Part shown: positions 12,686 through 24,320 of the stretch, piece after piece
Layout of the letters: the number at the start of each line of letters is the position of its first letter
How positions within the stretch are numbered: the first letter of the stretch is position 1
Assembly (NCBI GenBank): GCA_039619475.1
Contig: CM077115.1
Coordinates: forward strand, 396,896,557-396,960,556
Source of the DNA: Icerya purchasi
Lineage: Eukaryota; Arthropoda; Insecta; Hemiptera; Monophlebidae
Length of the DNA: 64,000 bases
Direction: 5' to 3'
Made by a program: the position numbers and the translations under genes
The notes under the pieces: model-generated
What the model was told of the DNA's origin: nothing
Seen by the model: only the letters and a program-made list of their open reading frames with translations
The model's database searches: none

Positions 12686-13155
12686 TAGTTTTACAAAACT
12701 GGCCAAATATGCAGTTTTTCGCGAATAGTGAATTTATACAATGATATAATTAAATTTTCAAAATGCAATATACATTAATACGCACAAAAAAATAAATGAA
12801 ATTAAATAAATAAGAATCGAAAGAATAAAATAAGAAAAAATGTTATGGGTGTTGCATTACGATTTTTTGATTGATTTTTTGGAGTACTTAGTACTTCTAT
12901 TATAGCAAGAAACCAATGAGTACTAAAAAAGAAAACAGTCTCGTAATATTTATGAGCAAGTAAAAAACAAATTGGTACGATTTTGAAAATTTAGACAGTA
13001 TTAATTGTAAATTTTAAATTACAACAACAGCAATAACTATAATATAGTGATCGATCAAATAATGTTCATTATCATTATTATTGCGCAATGTTGCCCGCAG
13101 ATACGTAGTATTCTAAGTAAGATATATATTTAAATTAATATAAAATAACAAAAAG

Positions 13156-13171
13156 ATGAGCTTATTCAACG
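13156..13171 (+). CDS. Candidate 16-nt initial coding exon (weak)
   Basis: ATGAGCTTATTCAACG is followed directly by a consensus donor, GTAAGT, at 13172. The ATG has A at -3 (AAAAG-ATG). This would encode MSLFN plus one base of the next codon. The same geometry, 16 nt from ATG to GTAAGT, occurs at 36645. There is no downstream exon in view and the surroundings are repeat-rich, so this is weak. Confidence 0.15.
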
Positions 13172-13340
13172 GTAAGTACAAAAAATAAAATACGATGAAA
13201 TAAAACTTTCAACTCCTGCGCATTTGTACTTATACATTACACGCTGTTGTCCGGTTATTCGATAATTCTTATTTTCATTTGTCACATTTTACACTTAATT
13301 ATAACTTATTTTAATTATACAGTATAAACACGATAAAGAG

Positions 13341-13590
13341 TTATAAGTAAAGTAAAGTAATGCCCACGGACCTTTGATAACGTATTCGCGGGTGTGAGCT
13401 CTTCACAGTGCGCTTCAAGATTTCAACGAATTTGAAGAAAATCAATGTCAGTTCATTTTTTACCTTCCCAGATTTCTTTGGCAACCAATTATTTCAGATT
13501 AGATACGTACACCTGGCAGCGACTTCGATGCGATATAGGTCTCGATAACCTACGACACTCTTGCTTTGGTAGCCAAACACCTTATTAGAC
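13341..13590 (-). repeat. tRNA-derived SINE, copy A
   Basis: Read on the minus strand, this shares with 47845-48137 the words TTTGGCTACCAAA, TAGGTTATCGAGAC, CTAATCTGAAAT, TCTGGGAAGGTAAA and a tail ACTTTACTT. The order and spacing are the same, so the two are copies of one short interspersed element. The 5' head with the A box is too diverged to read here. SINEs are transcribed by RNA polymerase III and moved by a partner LINE; the LINE fragments at 14.4 and 17.6 kb are possible relatives of such a partner, but the tails do not match. Confidence 0.65.
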
Positions 13591-14373
13591 TTTTTAATAA
13601 TTAAACGACGGCGAATGAAACGAAAGAAAAAAAAAGGGCATAAGCAGGTGTTTTTAAGCGGCAGTTTCAAAATCTTTCAACCATTAAATATTAACCGTAC
13701 CTATCTCTTTTTATAATTAGGAAGTTGCTGTTTAAACGGTTCTAGCGAGTTAACTCTGATCTTCGTATATCGCTTGGTTTTCAGTACCTACGGCATTTTT
13801 TAAAGCTAATGCGCTAATTCTAATTCGTAGAATCTCCCAATAGAAATTTTATTCTTACAAACATAATTTAGTAATAAAAGTATGCCGCGCACATATTTTC
13901 TTAAGTGCAATTTTAAAAAATGTATACCTAAGCCCCCGTATAATTTTGAACCTACACTTTAAAAAGATTCGTTGTTACCTTTTACACGGCAACTTTTCTC
14001 GCACCTTTTAAATATTAACACTTGTAGCCCCCGTAAGGCGAAATATTCGTATTACAAAAGTCTCTCTTAGAATTACTTGCAAATCAGGAGACTGGGGAAA
14101 GTCAAGAAGCACGTTAAATTAATAAGCGTATAACTCAATGTCGGAAATAATAACGATACTATTATAAGTGTTTCAAATATTTCTCTACAAATCCGTTTCG
14201 GTTCTTTTTCTTCAAAATTCATCTTAATATTTGTCGGCAACTTTTAGATTAGCTCGTTCTTAAGTTCTAATTTCTCTTTACACGTAAGAGTTTTATTCTG
14301 TATACCGATCGGCAAAGTGTTGTACTTTAAAAAATCCATTAATAGGAAAACGGAAAAGAAAAAAGAAATAGTC
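13591..14373. other. AT-rich spacer, nothing recognised
   Basis: No open frame of note on either strand. It separates the SINE from the LINE 3' end. Confidence 0.5.
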
Positions 14374-14507
14374 ATTTATTTATTTATTTATTTTACGTGT
14401 CGTATACAGCAACTTAGGCTAGAGACACGGCAAGAAATTACAAAATTATGAAAGTTAAAAGGAAGGAAAGAAGGAAAATAAAGAGAAATTAACAAGGATT
14501 AGCAAAA
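14374..14507 (-). repeat. LINE 3' UTR and (AAAT)n tail
   Basis: Downstream of the LINE stop codon on the minus strand there is about 113 nt of AT-rich sequence, then GTATACGACACGT and a run of AAAT units (14374-14393). A short simple-repeat tail is the usual 3' end of I- and Jockey-type non-LTR elements and marks where the copy joins host DNA. Confidence 0.7.
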
Positions 14508-14905
14508 TTATAACAACTTTAACAAATTAGAAGAATTTAGAAACTGAAATAGTTGGTTAAGCACGGTTTCTTCGTCGCACAGCAAATCCATTAAATTCGA
14601 TGGTATTGCGCATTGTTTCCGATAATATTCATAAACTGGACATTTAATCAGTAGGTGTTCGACGGTTAATTAGCAATCACATGTCTGGCACCGGGGCGCA
14701 GGTTTTTTTATTTAACAGGTGTATGAGTGTGTAAGGCGAGTGTGCCCGAGTCGTAGTCTGCATAACGTTACCTCCTGTTTTTTGCTTTCTCGGCTTGAGG
14801 AAAGCCATGGTTTCGTGGACGATTTTATGGAGCGTAATTTATTTCCTGTTGGTAACTTTTGCCAATCGCTGTTCCAGACGTTGTTAAAATGGCATTTAAG
14901 CTGAT
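14508..14905 (-). pseudogene. C-terminal end of a Jockey/I-type non-LTR retrotransposon ORF2
   Basis: One minus-strand frame reads through 130 codons with only two internal stops, at 14715-14713 and 14672-14670. In order it gives WNSDWQKLPTGNKLRSIK, TKPW, CRLRLGHTRLTHSY, CQTCDC, LTVEHLLIKCPVY, IPSNLMDLL and VLNQLFQFL. This is the characteristic end of insect non-LTR ORF2 proteins: the RNase H tail followed by a CxxC...H...C zinc-binding block (LTVEHxLxxCPxY). The frame ends at a TAA at 14510-14508, followed by a 3' UTR and simple-repeat tail. Just upstream (14906-14935) a frameshift seems to separate INTLNTS from this frame, and weaker traces reach about 15110. A dead copy. Confidence 0.85.
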
Positions 14906-15120
14906 GTGTTTAAAGTATTAATGATGAAAGCGAAACATTGTCATTCGTTTATTTTTAGTCCATGCAGCAGCAGCGGAGTTACTGGTTTTCTCAATCTTAA
15001 CTATCACTTCGAGAGGGTAACTTTTTGTTTTGGCAGACATCCTTTTAGGCTGCTTTGATTTCATTTCAGTTGTTCGTGTTTTCCGCCGAATCGGGGGACC
15101 TAATACCGCAATAAGTTTTG
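14906..15120 (-). mobile_element. Likely upstream part of the same LINE (RNase H region), badly decayed
   Basis: On the minus strand, fragments in shifting frames read V-P-R-F-G-G-K-H-E and PVTPLLLHG, which resemble the WVPSHxGIxGNE region that precedes the conserved tail in I-type RNase H domains. A second frame stays open for about 60 codons across the same bases (ending MTMFRFHH). Which frame was the coding one is unclear. Assigned by position and orientation next to the well-supported tail. Confidence 0.4.
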
Positions 15121-15690
15121 TAATTTATATGTCTAGAAAATAAAAAATTTACAGTGGAAAATTGTTTTCCTAATTATACGTGCAGCGTGGAAGTTTTTAA
15201 TTTATATATCGATTGTACTTTAAGTACGTGTAAGTCTTTTTTCTTTTCTTTTCAAGTTGCAAGGACTTGAAATGGCGCGAATGTCTAACAAATAAAATTA
15301 GTGACTCGAGCTCAATGGTATACTCGTTCAATTTTAACTTTTCCGTAAACTACAGTGATCGTATTTTTGAAAACAGCTTTTGAACTGCATCATTTTACAG
15401 CGTTGTCGTTTTCATTTTGCTTCAATTTTATTCTTTCCGCGATCGAAATTCGTCATTTCAATCGGAAATAAAATTTCCCCCGGTTAATTTTGCCCAGTAA
15501 TGTAATTTTCTAACGGTGCGTTCGGTTTCAATTATTATTACGTACAACGGGGACACGCGAAGGAGATTTCAGTTGGGAAATTAAAAATCACCAACGATGA
15601 CGATAATGAGAGTGTAATGAGGCGAGAGAACGAAAGAAAGACAAAATTTCGGAACTTAATCTGCGTATAAAAAGCAATTATGGGCGGCGG
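15121..15690. other. Non-coding spacer between LINE remnant and GC-rich island
   Basis: No convincing open frame or repeat. Composition shifts gradually from AT-rich to the GC-richer island that begins near 15.69 kb. Confidence 0.45.
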
Positions 15691-16330
15691 CGGCTGCTGG
15701 AAGCGAAATGAAATTACGGGGAATAACCTTCGGAGCGGTGTGGATGCTAGATCAGATTCTCGAGCTGGAGATTAGATCGGCTTCGGTGCATCGGAAACGG
15801 TGTACTACCTCCATTCCGTTAAATATATGCGTGTATATAATTACACATTGGAACGAATGCGCGTGTGTGTTCGGAAGTCGAAACCAGTTTTCCGGCGAAT
15901 GGCTGTGTTAGGCCGATCGCGTTGCCAAAGCCAAGGATGGAGTCGAAGTCCGCGGCCAGATCTGGACCGGATCCACGAAACTAGATGGTATCCCCTCGTT
16001 CGTCGGTGCTTAACAGAATATTAGGATGTTGATGCTGCTGCATCGATGCACGGCCGTTTCGTCGATCCAGCCAGCAGCAGCCATCTTGGTATTTTTCGTT
16101 TTTCGGTCTTCCCTTCGCTACGGGAATAATAGCGTAGGGTCGTTGGCGGCGCGGATAATCCATTTCAGAATTCCAAGCGGCGTTGTTCGGCTCAATTGTT
16201 TGCCACGGACCGAACACCGTCAAATTGTTCGAAAGGAAGCCGTCGCCGTTGCCCTATTGTGCTCTTTCTACATCCGAATATTCAGTCTCCGGATCGCGTG
16301 ATTTTTCATTGCTACCGAAATCGTACGAAC
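15690..16330. promoter_or_regulatory. CpG-rich island upstream of candidate secretory exon
   Basis: About 640 bp with clearly higher GC and many CpG dinucleotides. Overlapping open frames of 67-91 codons occur on both strands, including a minus-strand frame of about 88 codons at 15981-16249 that lacks a leading ATG; none has a recognised domain. High GC alone lengthens frames, so I read this as a promoter or 5' untranslated island rather than coding DNA. It lies 260 bp upstream of the candidate first exon at 16591, which fits a promoter role, but this is inference from position. Confidence 0.35.
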
Positions 16331-16590
16331 AAGCAGTCAGCGCAAGTAAAATGATCTTAGCCCGGTGCTCAACACTTATCAGGTGATTTTCTATATATTA
16401 CATACATATATATGTGTATATATACATGTTATAATACGTATGTTTAAATATGAATATGTGTACCTTTTATTAATTACTAGAATAATGTATATATTGAGAG
16501 AGTAATCTCGATCTAGCGAATTACTCGCGTTCGGTAATACTAAAAAGAATAGTAGAAGTCTGTGCTTCGAAACTCGTTCCTTTCTAGAAA

Positions 16591-16743
16591 ATGGCAGAAA
16601 TCATCGGTTTCTCTCGGGGAAATTTCAATCCAATATCGCTTCGATTTTTATTCGCGTATTTATTTTTGTTTATTACCGTTTCCGTGATTTCTTCCGAGGC
16701 ACAAGAAATAAACCTTGCCATACGAAACCGTTTTCATTCCACG
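16591..16743 (+). CDS. Candidate first coding exon of a secreted or membrane protein
   Basis: A true ATG in good context (GAAAATGG) opens a 51-codon frame that ends exactly at a donor, ACG|GTAAGG, at 16744. The peptide begins MAEIIGFSRGNFNPISLR, continues with a hydrophobic core FLFAYLFLFITVSVISS (about residues 19-35) and then SEAQEINLAIRNRFHST. The basic-hydrophobic-polar layout with small residues near 33-36 is that of a signal peptide. The exon would end in phase 0. Past the donor the frame meets a stop 13 codons on, consistent with intron. It follows a CpG-rich island. I recognise no family, and no second exon could be found in the window, so the gene may have a very long first intron, or this may be chance. 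Confidence 0.4.
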
Positions 16744-16864
16744 GTAAGGGTCGTAAATAGGGTGTGTTCTACTGCTGATTAGCTTATACACAGCATGTTA
16801 ACTGACAAGCAATTTACTCCAGTAAAAAGATACAATGTTATCGCAGATAAAGAAATTAAATATC

Positions 16865-16881
16865 TATATATATATATATAT
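16865..16881. repeat. (TA)n microsatellite, short
   Basis: Seventeen alternating T/A bases. A mixed TA/TG/CA stretch also occurs at about 16392-16430. Confidence 0.8.
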
Positions 16882-17149
16882 GTATGTTAAAACAATCTCA
16901 GAGAGTTTTAGCACAATTATCGACTCTGAGGTGCACCGAAATATCTTACTTTATGCTGCGACACTTAACATTCTCGCAGTGGGTTTCCTACGTGTTTCGA
17001 AAACTGACACCGGTTAATGAAATAAAGGTGTTCTTGGCCAAGTAATTAATACAATCGGCAAGGTGTAGTCGACGAAAATTTAGATTTCCAAGTAAGTTTT
17101 TTTCATTATTCGTTACGGTAAATGCTAGAGATAATTGGTTCAAACAAAA

Positions 17150-17174
17150 ATGTGCGAATGGACAATTTGCACAG
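17150..17174 (+). CDS. Candidate short initial exon (weak)
   Basis: ATG with A at -3 opens MCEWTICT and runs after 25 nt into a consensus donor, CAG|GTAAGA, at 17175. Another donor-like word, CCAA|GTAAGT, lies at about 17089. It could be an alternative start or an internal part of the same transcription unit as the exon at 16591, or coincidence. Confidence 0.12.
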
Positions 17175-17599
17175 GTAAGAATATCGCGCGAATGCGATTT
17201 TTTTTGTTTATTTCTATTCTTAAACGTGATATTTAAATGAAGAACGAATGCTAAATTTTACGGGGGAAAAAATGAATTTGAAAATACTCATCCTGGTCGG
17301 AGTTTTGAAAATTTAAAAAAAACCGGCTTTATGTTAAAGAAGATATCCGCCATTTTAGACGCTTAAGCATATCTGGGGAGGGGTTTAAGCTAAAACATAC
17401 AGTAGAATCTGTATCAGAAGGCTTTTAGTATTTTCCAGAAGCTGGTGATTGTAGTAGAGTATTTTTGGAGACATTTCTTTTACTCTCGCTAATCGGAACT
17501 TTTTCAGCCATTCTTAAACATCTCTTTTGCTGATTGCTTATCTTTCCATTTAGCGCACTTTTTACTTTCCCCCATATCGCGATTATCTGATTCTAAACA

Positions 17600-17945
17600 G
17601 CATCGTAGTAAACCCGAAGACCCCGCTATTTGGTGTTGACTGAGCTAATCTATATTGTATATCTAATTCACAAGTTAATGTTTTATCAATGATTAAGCCA
17701 AGGTATTTCACAATTCCTCTGTCGTTAGAGTACATTCGCAGGTCCTGGTTGGAGTCAAGCCGTTATGTAAGCATCTGCTATCGTGAATTATAATATAGAC
17801 GGCTTCTACATCTGCTGGTCATAAAAAACCTTAGAGTTTTTTTTGCATTAATCGTTAGCTGTTAGACACATAATATGTACGCATTCTCTTGCAAAAGTTT
17901 TAGTTACTTTCGCAAGTATGGCTTAAATGTATAGAGTTGTTAACT
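17600..17945 (-). pseudogene. Reverse transcriptase fragment of a non-LTR retrotransposon
   Basis: A single minus-strand frame contains LLQENAYILCV, stop, QLTINAKKT (about 17858-17835), then 50 codons on KYLGLIIDKTLT (17708-17673), then QYRLAQ and TTMLFRI. LTINxxKT followed about 45-50 residues later by (V)KYLGxxxDxxLT is the signature of the palm/thumb junction of Jockey/I-type reverse transcriptases. There are three in-frame stops between the two motifs, so the copy is dead. The catalytic FADD box, which should lie upstream (higher coordinates), is not seen. Same strand as the LINE tail at 14.5 kb; the 2.8 kb gap is larger than expected for a single copy, so they are either two copies or one copy split by later insertions. 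Confidence 0.75.
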
Positions 17946-18589
17946 TTCTGCAAAGTAACCATTAATATCGGGTAATCGATTTATATAATTGTGACCCAGC
18001 GTTATTTTTTTCGCTGGGCACCACGGGTCAGAATTCTAACGCGTTTTCGCACAGAAATGGCCAGTCCAATTTCAGGAGACGAAAGTGAAGGAGGGTAAAA
18101 TAAAAAACGTTACTAATGCATAATTTACGAAAGTATACATGTCGAAGATAATTAATTAGCGGAATTAATTTTTTTTTTGAATTTTCGGTAGTGCTCTGCT
18201 TCTTGCAAAAAGAAAACCAGGAGGGGGTGGTCTGTTTTCATTGGACTCTAAATTTTCATTGCGTACATACCGCTAAGAATTACGAGAAGTATACTCTCGG
18301 CATTACAATCTCTCGCAGTTTGACTCGTCTCTATTTTGATGTCGCTGTTTAGTCGCTGAAACATCGGACAGAAGGGGTAGGGGAAAAAGGAAAAAGATAA
18401 AATAATAACTGAACCGTGGTGGATGAAATTTTCGATAAATTATCGGCGCCGCTTTGCTTGCTGGTTTTTATTCGGTTTTGCTACAGTTTCCGGGCCATTC
18501 TTTTGAGATTCATTTCTGCTACTGTTTAGCTCGCATTACCGCTTCGAACAACACAATAATTTTTCCCCGGAATAAGGAAGAGATTTAGC

Positions 18590-19170
18590 TAACGCGGTAC
18601 AGAGATAGTCTCAGTCGGCTATCTTCGAGCGGATAATTTATCGTCCAAGTTAACCGCGCATAATTAGCGATCCGATATGTTCGCAAGAGGTGTAGCCTAG
18701 TGCGCGGCGTATCTTGAAGTGGGAAAGAAAAAAGACGGGAAAGCGCCGCGGGAAAGGTTGGGCTCCGGGATGTAAAATGATTCGACTTGCAGATTAATAG
18801 CGTAGCCGGAAAAAATCTAAAACAAATGCGGCTCCGCGAACGCCCTGGGAGGACGGCGAACGCGCGCGAGTCAGATAGAAGGAGAGAGCAATCGGATTTC
18901 CAGTGATTAACTTTGAATTATTAAAAGTAACCTTCCAGTGGACAGTAGGCTAGCCGAGCTGGGCCTGGAGAATGGACGGCCTTTGGCGCAAAGTACGAAA
19001 TGCAGATTCGAAAAGGTTCGCAGCTAAGTAATCCGGAAGAATTACGGTAGAGCACGGTATACCGCGTACAATGTAGTAATCCCGGTTATAAATATCGCGC
19101 GCGGTACACACGTACCGGACGACGACCGGCTGCTCGAAGCAACTGCGTACCGCACCGGCTACGCCATTAA
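18590..19170. promoter_or_regulatory. GC- and CpG-rich island
   Basis: About 580 bp containing GCGCGG, CGCGCGCG and similar words in an AT-rich neighbourhood. No open frame of interest crosses it. Sharp local GC rise with retained CpG is the main reason to suspect a promoter or enhancer; there is no identified transcription start. Confidence 0.3.
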
Positions 19171-21558
19171 CCTATAGCTGACTTTACCAAAAAGCTGATT
19201 TATGCGCCATGTTGCTTTCGCCTTTATTCGCCCTTCTCCTCCGAGCCTTCTTCACTTCTATTTATCCGCTATTCCGCCATTGATTAGCCGTTTTTTGTTA
19301 CCTCTCTGTACGTAACGTTTTTTTTTTCTTTTTTCAAAATTCCAAACAACTAATCAAACTGCTGCGTGCGCTGTTGCCTATTTAGAAAAAAAAAAAAAAA
19401 AACGTGTCGTTTTTTTTTTTGTTTTGTTTTTATTTGTGTACTTTACGAAAACACTCTCAATGAAGAAATTCTCTGCTACGGTCACTAAAGGCTTACACAG
19501 CTCTTTGAACTTGTAATATGCGAGCAGTTTCGAAAATTTAATCCAACAAATTTGCAAATTTGAAGATAAAGCGGAAAAGTTAAATCTTTTGATGCAAATC
19601 CGGGAACAGTTTTTGAGTACTATTTTGAGCGGATTTTTTCTCCCTTTCTTTATTAAGATTCATTTCCAGAGTCTGTAATGAAACTGATAAGCAGCAACAC
19701 AAAAATCTATCGAGATGTAACTGGTATAAAAGAATTGTTGCCATTAGAACGGAGATTTAATTAAGTGTTTTTTTTAAATTTTTAAACTTTATTAGGTGAA
19801 ATTAGTAATTTTGCTTAGTCCTTTTCTTTTTTTCATATACCTTTTTTCGTATATAGTTTATTTCTCGTTATTTACTTTTTTATATTTATTCGGTCTTCCA
19901 TATATTTTGTGCTGTAGAGATTGTTTGTTTAAAATTGAAATCTTTTTGTTTTTCCTTTTTTTTTTTTTGATTTTTACGTATTTTATTACATATACACACT
20001 TCTATTTCATTCTTTTTAAACCTGTTTTATTATATATTTGTTAACGATATAAATTAAAACGACAAAAAAAAATAATAATTTTACACCGATTCTTTAATGG
20101 GCTACCTTTATTTTTTTGTTTACGGAGAAGTCAAATTTCGAAAGTCTCGTAAACAGCCACTTGCTTTTTCCAAATAGTTTCATTTTTAAATCTTTGTAAA
20201 TATCCTTTAATGAAAAAAAAAAAAAAACAACAAAACAGATTGTATTTGTATTGCTTGCGTGTATTCAGACGCACCAAAGTTTTGATGCGAAATGTAATGC
20301 CGAACTTTTTGCGTTGAATCTTCCTACCTCTTTCAATGCTTCCTTTATCCTTTCCTTCCCATTTCTAGCAGTTATTCCCCTCCATCTTTCTTTTATACTC
20401 CCTATCTCCGATCGCCACAGAATCTAAGTAAGTGATCTAAACTTACGTAGTTGGGTCAGTCACCGAACCGATTTAAAAAAAAAAAAAAAAGTAATCTGAA
20501 ATACATGAATATATAGAGAGCTTTACTATTCTGGAAAATGTAAACCGATATCATTTAGAACGTTCCTTATCCGGTTCTGATCACGTACTAATGTCACACC
20601 TAAGGAGCCTAAAGAAAAAAACGCAGAATAATCTAGAATTTCCGTATAGAGAACTCGGAACGTTATATGTAGATGGAAGAAAAAAAAATGTCAATTGGTC
20701 CGAATCAAGGTGCTGGCCAATTTATTTCCTAAACATTTACCTGGAAGTCTACTTTACAGCTGACATCGCTGAAAGTTCTTCTTAAAGACAAAATTAACAT
20801 AGGAAAACAACTTTTTCTGATGAAATCGTAATTTTTTGTATATTTTGCGACCGAGATATTTAAATCGAAAGCGTTGACAGACATCTAATTATACGCGATA
20901 CGATTAAATTGCTTAAAATTCGTTCGTTCTCAAAAATTCGCAAACTTGAAAAAAATTGCACGCGATGGTATTGTACTGGAGAAAATTCAATTTTAAAATT
21001 TTAACCTGGAAAAGTGATTTTTCACGGAATGTGAATGCCGATTTCAAATACGGTTTTTGATTTTCTTTATGCGAATATTAAGCCTACATTTTGGCAATTT
21101 CCTCCGGCGGCGTTTACTAAATTCTATCAACGTTGCTGTGTATTCGACGGCTAAAACATATTATTAATTAATAATGCGCGGAGTGGTGTTTTACGCTGTC
21201 ACCGTTCTAAATTCTCACGGAACTGATACAAATTTAAAAACCGGTTCGTAAAATCGGCTTTTAAAATTCAATAAACTCCCCGACGCAAAATCGTTAAAAC
21301 ATTCGCGTCGTCGGCTCATCTCTAGCGTACGCGCTTATACTTTATGGATTCGGAATCGTTCAATTACAATGCTGAACTTTTCGTTTTGCATTTGGAAAAT
21401 TCCCGGGCGATACACTATTCCCCGGTTTTATCGAACTAGTTCGCGAATTACACGATTGCCGCGGATGCGTTGCATCGGACGAAGTTACGATTTAATGCAA
21501 ACATCAGACCGCTGTGAATCGTTGACTCCGGAAAAGCTGACACTTTGACTTTTAGTTT

Positions 21559-21606
21559 CAACGGCGGTGCTAGCCGATAGCTTTTTAGAAGCAACGGCGG
21601 TGCTAG
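21559..21606. repeat. Direct repeat of CAACGGCGGTGCTAG, 33-bp spacing
   Basis: A perfect 15-mer at 21559-21573 and 21592-21606. It sits within a slightly GC-richer patch at 21290-21900. Confidence 0.85.
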
Positions 21607-24320
21607 ACGTAAAATAAAGATGGCCGCGTGTTGTGCGACGGAAAACAAAGGCGAGGGCATCGGCCATTTTTTAAGAAATTCCAAAAATTCCCGTTTGTTG
21701 TTGATTCGGCTCGTCGCATCGTCCAAGTTCAATAAACTACGTGTACGTAAGCCGGCCAGAGAAATTTATAAGTGGGCACGTGGTTTAGCAGACTTTATTT
21801 ATAACAGCTGACGCGCTTACCATTCAGCGAATTAAATCATGTTTAAACGAAAAACCGCTTGCTAACGCGAATGATTTAAAACGTCGCTTCCGCGCCCAAC
21901 GGGTTCACAAAGTATCTTCAGTCGTTGTATTTTTTTCTATTATATAATTTACGTAATTCAGAATCGAATCGAATGTGTATCATTTAAATGGTGAAAAACC
22001 GTAGCGAGACAAAAACCAAACGAACGCACACTTTTGTAAGCACATGTTCGTCTATGTTCTCGACTTTGCTAAGATCAAAGTCTGCCCACAGTCTGTCCCT
22101 AGACTTTTACCTTCAGTCATTGGTATGTTTTTAACACGACTGACATAATATTATACGTATTAACTGGACCACGCTATATATTCCCAATAAGCTTTAATTC
22201 AACATTTTTAATAGCCCTAATATTTAACGCCGAACAATGTGAAGTTTTTTTTTTTCGAATATGTATTTAACGAAAAATAGTGTTTTTTTATGCGTTTTAA
22301 TGCATTCATCACCGCCGTGCAGGTGATATGTATATATAAAAAAAAAAAAAAACGAATGTATATCTTTATTCCCGTCAATGAAGCTGGTAATATCTATACA
22401 GAGCTCAAGTTAACCGATCGAAGAAAGAAAAAAAACTCTGTTTTGCCTTTTCTTATCAGTCGCCTCTGAAAGCGGTCTCCAGTCGCAGCATGTTTATCCG
22501 GATGATTTCCAACATAAGTCACGGGCTTCTACTGGAATAACTATGGCGTCTAGAGCGATCTTGTAGCACATAAGCCATTAATCTCGGCGAGCTTTATTTC
22601 CATATATTTCCCGTTCTTCTAAAACCAAAAATAACATCATTTTATCTATTGAACATATTTTTTTTTCGTATTTGGGCCACACATTTTTGAAAGTGATATT
22701 CTCTCTTATCTGTGCAGGAACATCATTTCTTTTTTGTTCTAAATTTCCTATAACTTTAAATTCGGTTAAGACATGTTATTTAATTTATGTAAAAAGGAAC
22801 AAATACGAATATATATATATATTAAATAATATTAAAATATTAAACCAGCAACATGTTTCGCAGCAATCGCTCTTCATTTTCATTGTGTAAAATAAGATGT
22901 TTTTTTTTGTCTATTTCAAAATAACTACGAAAGATTTCGGAATGTTTTTGATTTTTTTTAATACGCACATTTTTCACGCTGCTCTATTTTTCTCCGTCTA
23001 ATGTGCAAGTGTTTATATGATACTAGTCTCAAATGATTTAGATCCACAATGAGTAGGCATTTCGGGTCATGTAATACTTGCTGATCGTTAATAATTATTA
23101 AAACGGTTCCTTTTTGCATAATTATTATGTGAAACCCACTAGTTGTGCTTGCAAATACATTTTGCATCGAGTTCTCAGTAACGAAGCTAGACGTTAATTT
23201 TGGACGGTATTATTTCAAAAAAAAAATAAAATAAAATAAATAAAAACTATTCTTAAAGCAGATTTTTTGCAAAAAAAAGAAATTCGTTTTCATTCTTTTT
23301 TGCTTTATCAGTTATTGTACTTTTTTTTTTTTTTTGTTTTTTAAATCAAACAATTATTATCGAAAAAAATGTAATTAATGGCGAAATATTATTTTATGCC
23401 AGGCTCCTTTTTTTTAGGGGTGGTTCCGTCTAACGGCTACTCCATAGTGTTAGAGAAAAATTTCATATGGTTTCCACCGCTAACCACCACATTAAAGCTT
23501 TATATGTTAAAAATAAATTAATTAATTAAAAAAAAAAAAAAGAAAGGTCTTTATGTGAAATGTAAAATCTTCGTTTATTAATAATTCCATTTCATGTAAA
23601 CAACTTCTCTCGGAGTCTTTAATTAGTAACGTTTCAAACTTTCTGCATTTCTTATGACGGTTTTTTTTTTTCCAGTTTGGCGGTTGACATTTATACATAA
23701 CAAAATCTAAAATAAAACTTCAAAGGTAGCGGTAATGCCGAGAAAGGTCTCTTTTCGATTATTTGAATATAATCTGGTAGAAAAATTTTAAAAGGTCACA
23801 CTTCTGATAAAAACCATTCGTAAATAATAAAAAAAAACTAAAGCATGACACTGGGCACTCGGAATAAAAATCAGTTCCGATAAAGTATGAACATTTAATA
23901 TCGCCCGTCTTTTTGCAAATATCGATCATATTTAGTAATAATAATAATAGTGATAACAAATACATATATGTTCGAAAAAGTGTTCTTTTTCGGTTCTTTA
24001 AAAATTTCCCAAAAAGCATAATATATTGAAAATGTAATAGTTCGTAATAATAAAAGTTTTCGAAAAACCGGTTTTGTTATTTCTCGCTACAACTGCGTTA
24101 GTTATTTCCTGCTTCTACACTGCATTCTGGTTAAAAAAAGAAAACAAATATTTCTCAGAGTGCCCGAAATTTTGAAACTTTCACCGATACTCCTTTTTAA
24201 AAGTTTATACTTTTTCGGAAAATGTTGACAATTAATTTGAGAATTTTTAATATTCTTTTTCAAAATAATTTTCGTAGTGTTTCTAACGTTTGGTTATTTT
24301 TTTGTTCAAATTGTATCTAT

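Larger units (their letters stand above)
10489..13140. other. AT-rich zone rich in repeat fragments
   Basis: This stretch is poorer in CpG than its neighbours and has no open frame worth listing. It carries a T-run at about 10790-10807, the hammerhead-like copy at 11462, related GC-rich words containing AAGCCTCCT at 11085 and 11125 and a similar word near 12040-12090, and a TTA microsatellite at 12649. The mixture suggests nested, decayed transposable elements, but I cannot assign family or boundaries. Confidence 0.45.
17950..24320. other. Long stretch without a gene; one GC-rich island and small repeats
   Basis: Apart from the island at 18590-19170 and the short repeat near 21559, I see only scattered homopolymers (T-runs near 19403-19420 and 23322-23335, A-runs near 19386-19402 and 20215-20226) and chance open frames. 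A minus-strand stretch at about 20310-20480 (reading IKERWRGITARNGKERIKEA) looks coding-like and may be a transposon scrap, but I could not place it. Confidence 0.45.

Noticed and set aside
19796..20044. 82-codon hydrophobic frame, possible membrane protein
   Set aside because: Its F/Y/L-rich composition is what T-rich DNA gives; there is no ATG context, splice support or domain.
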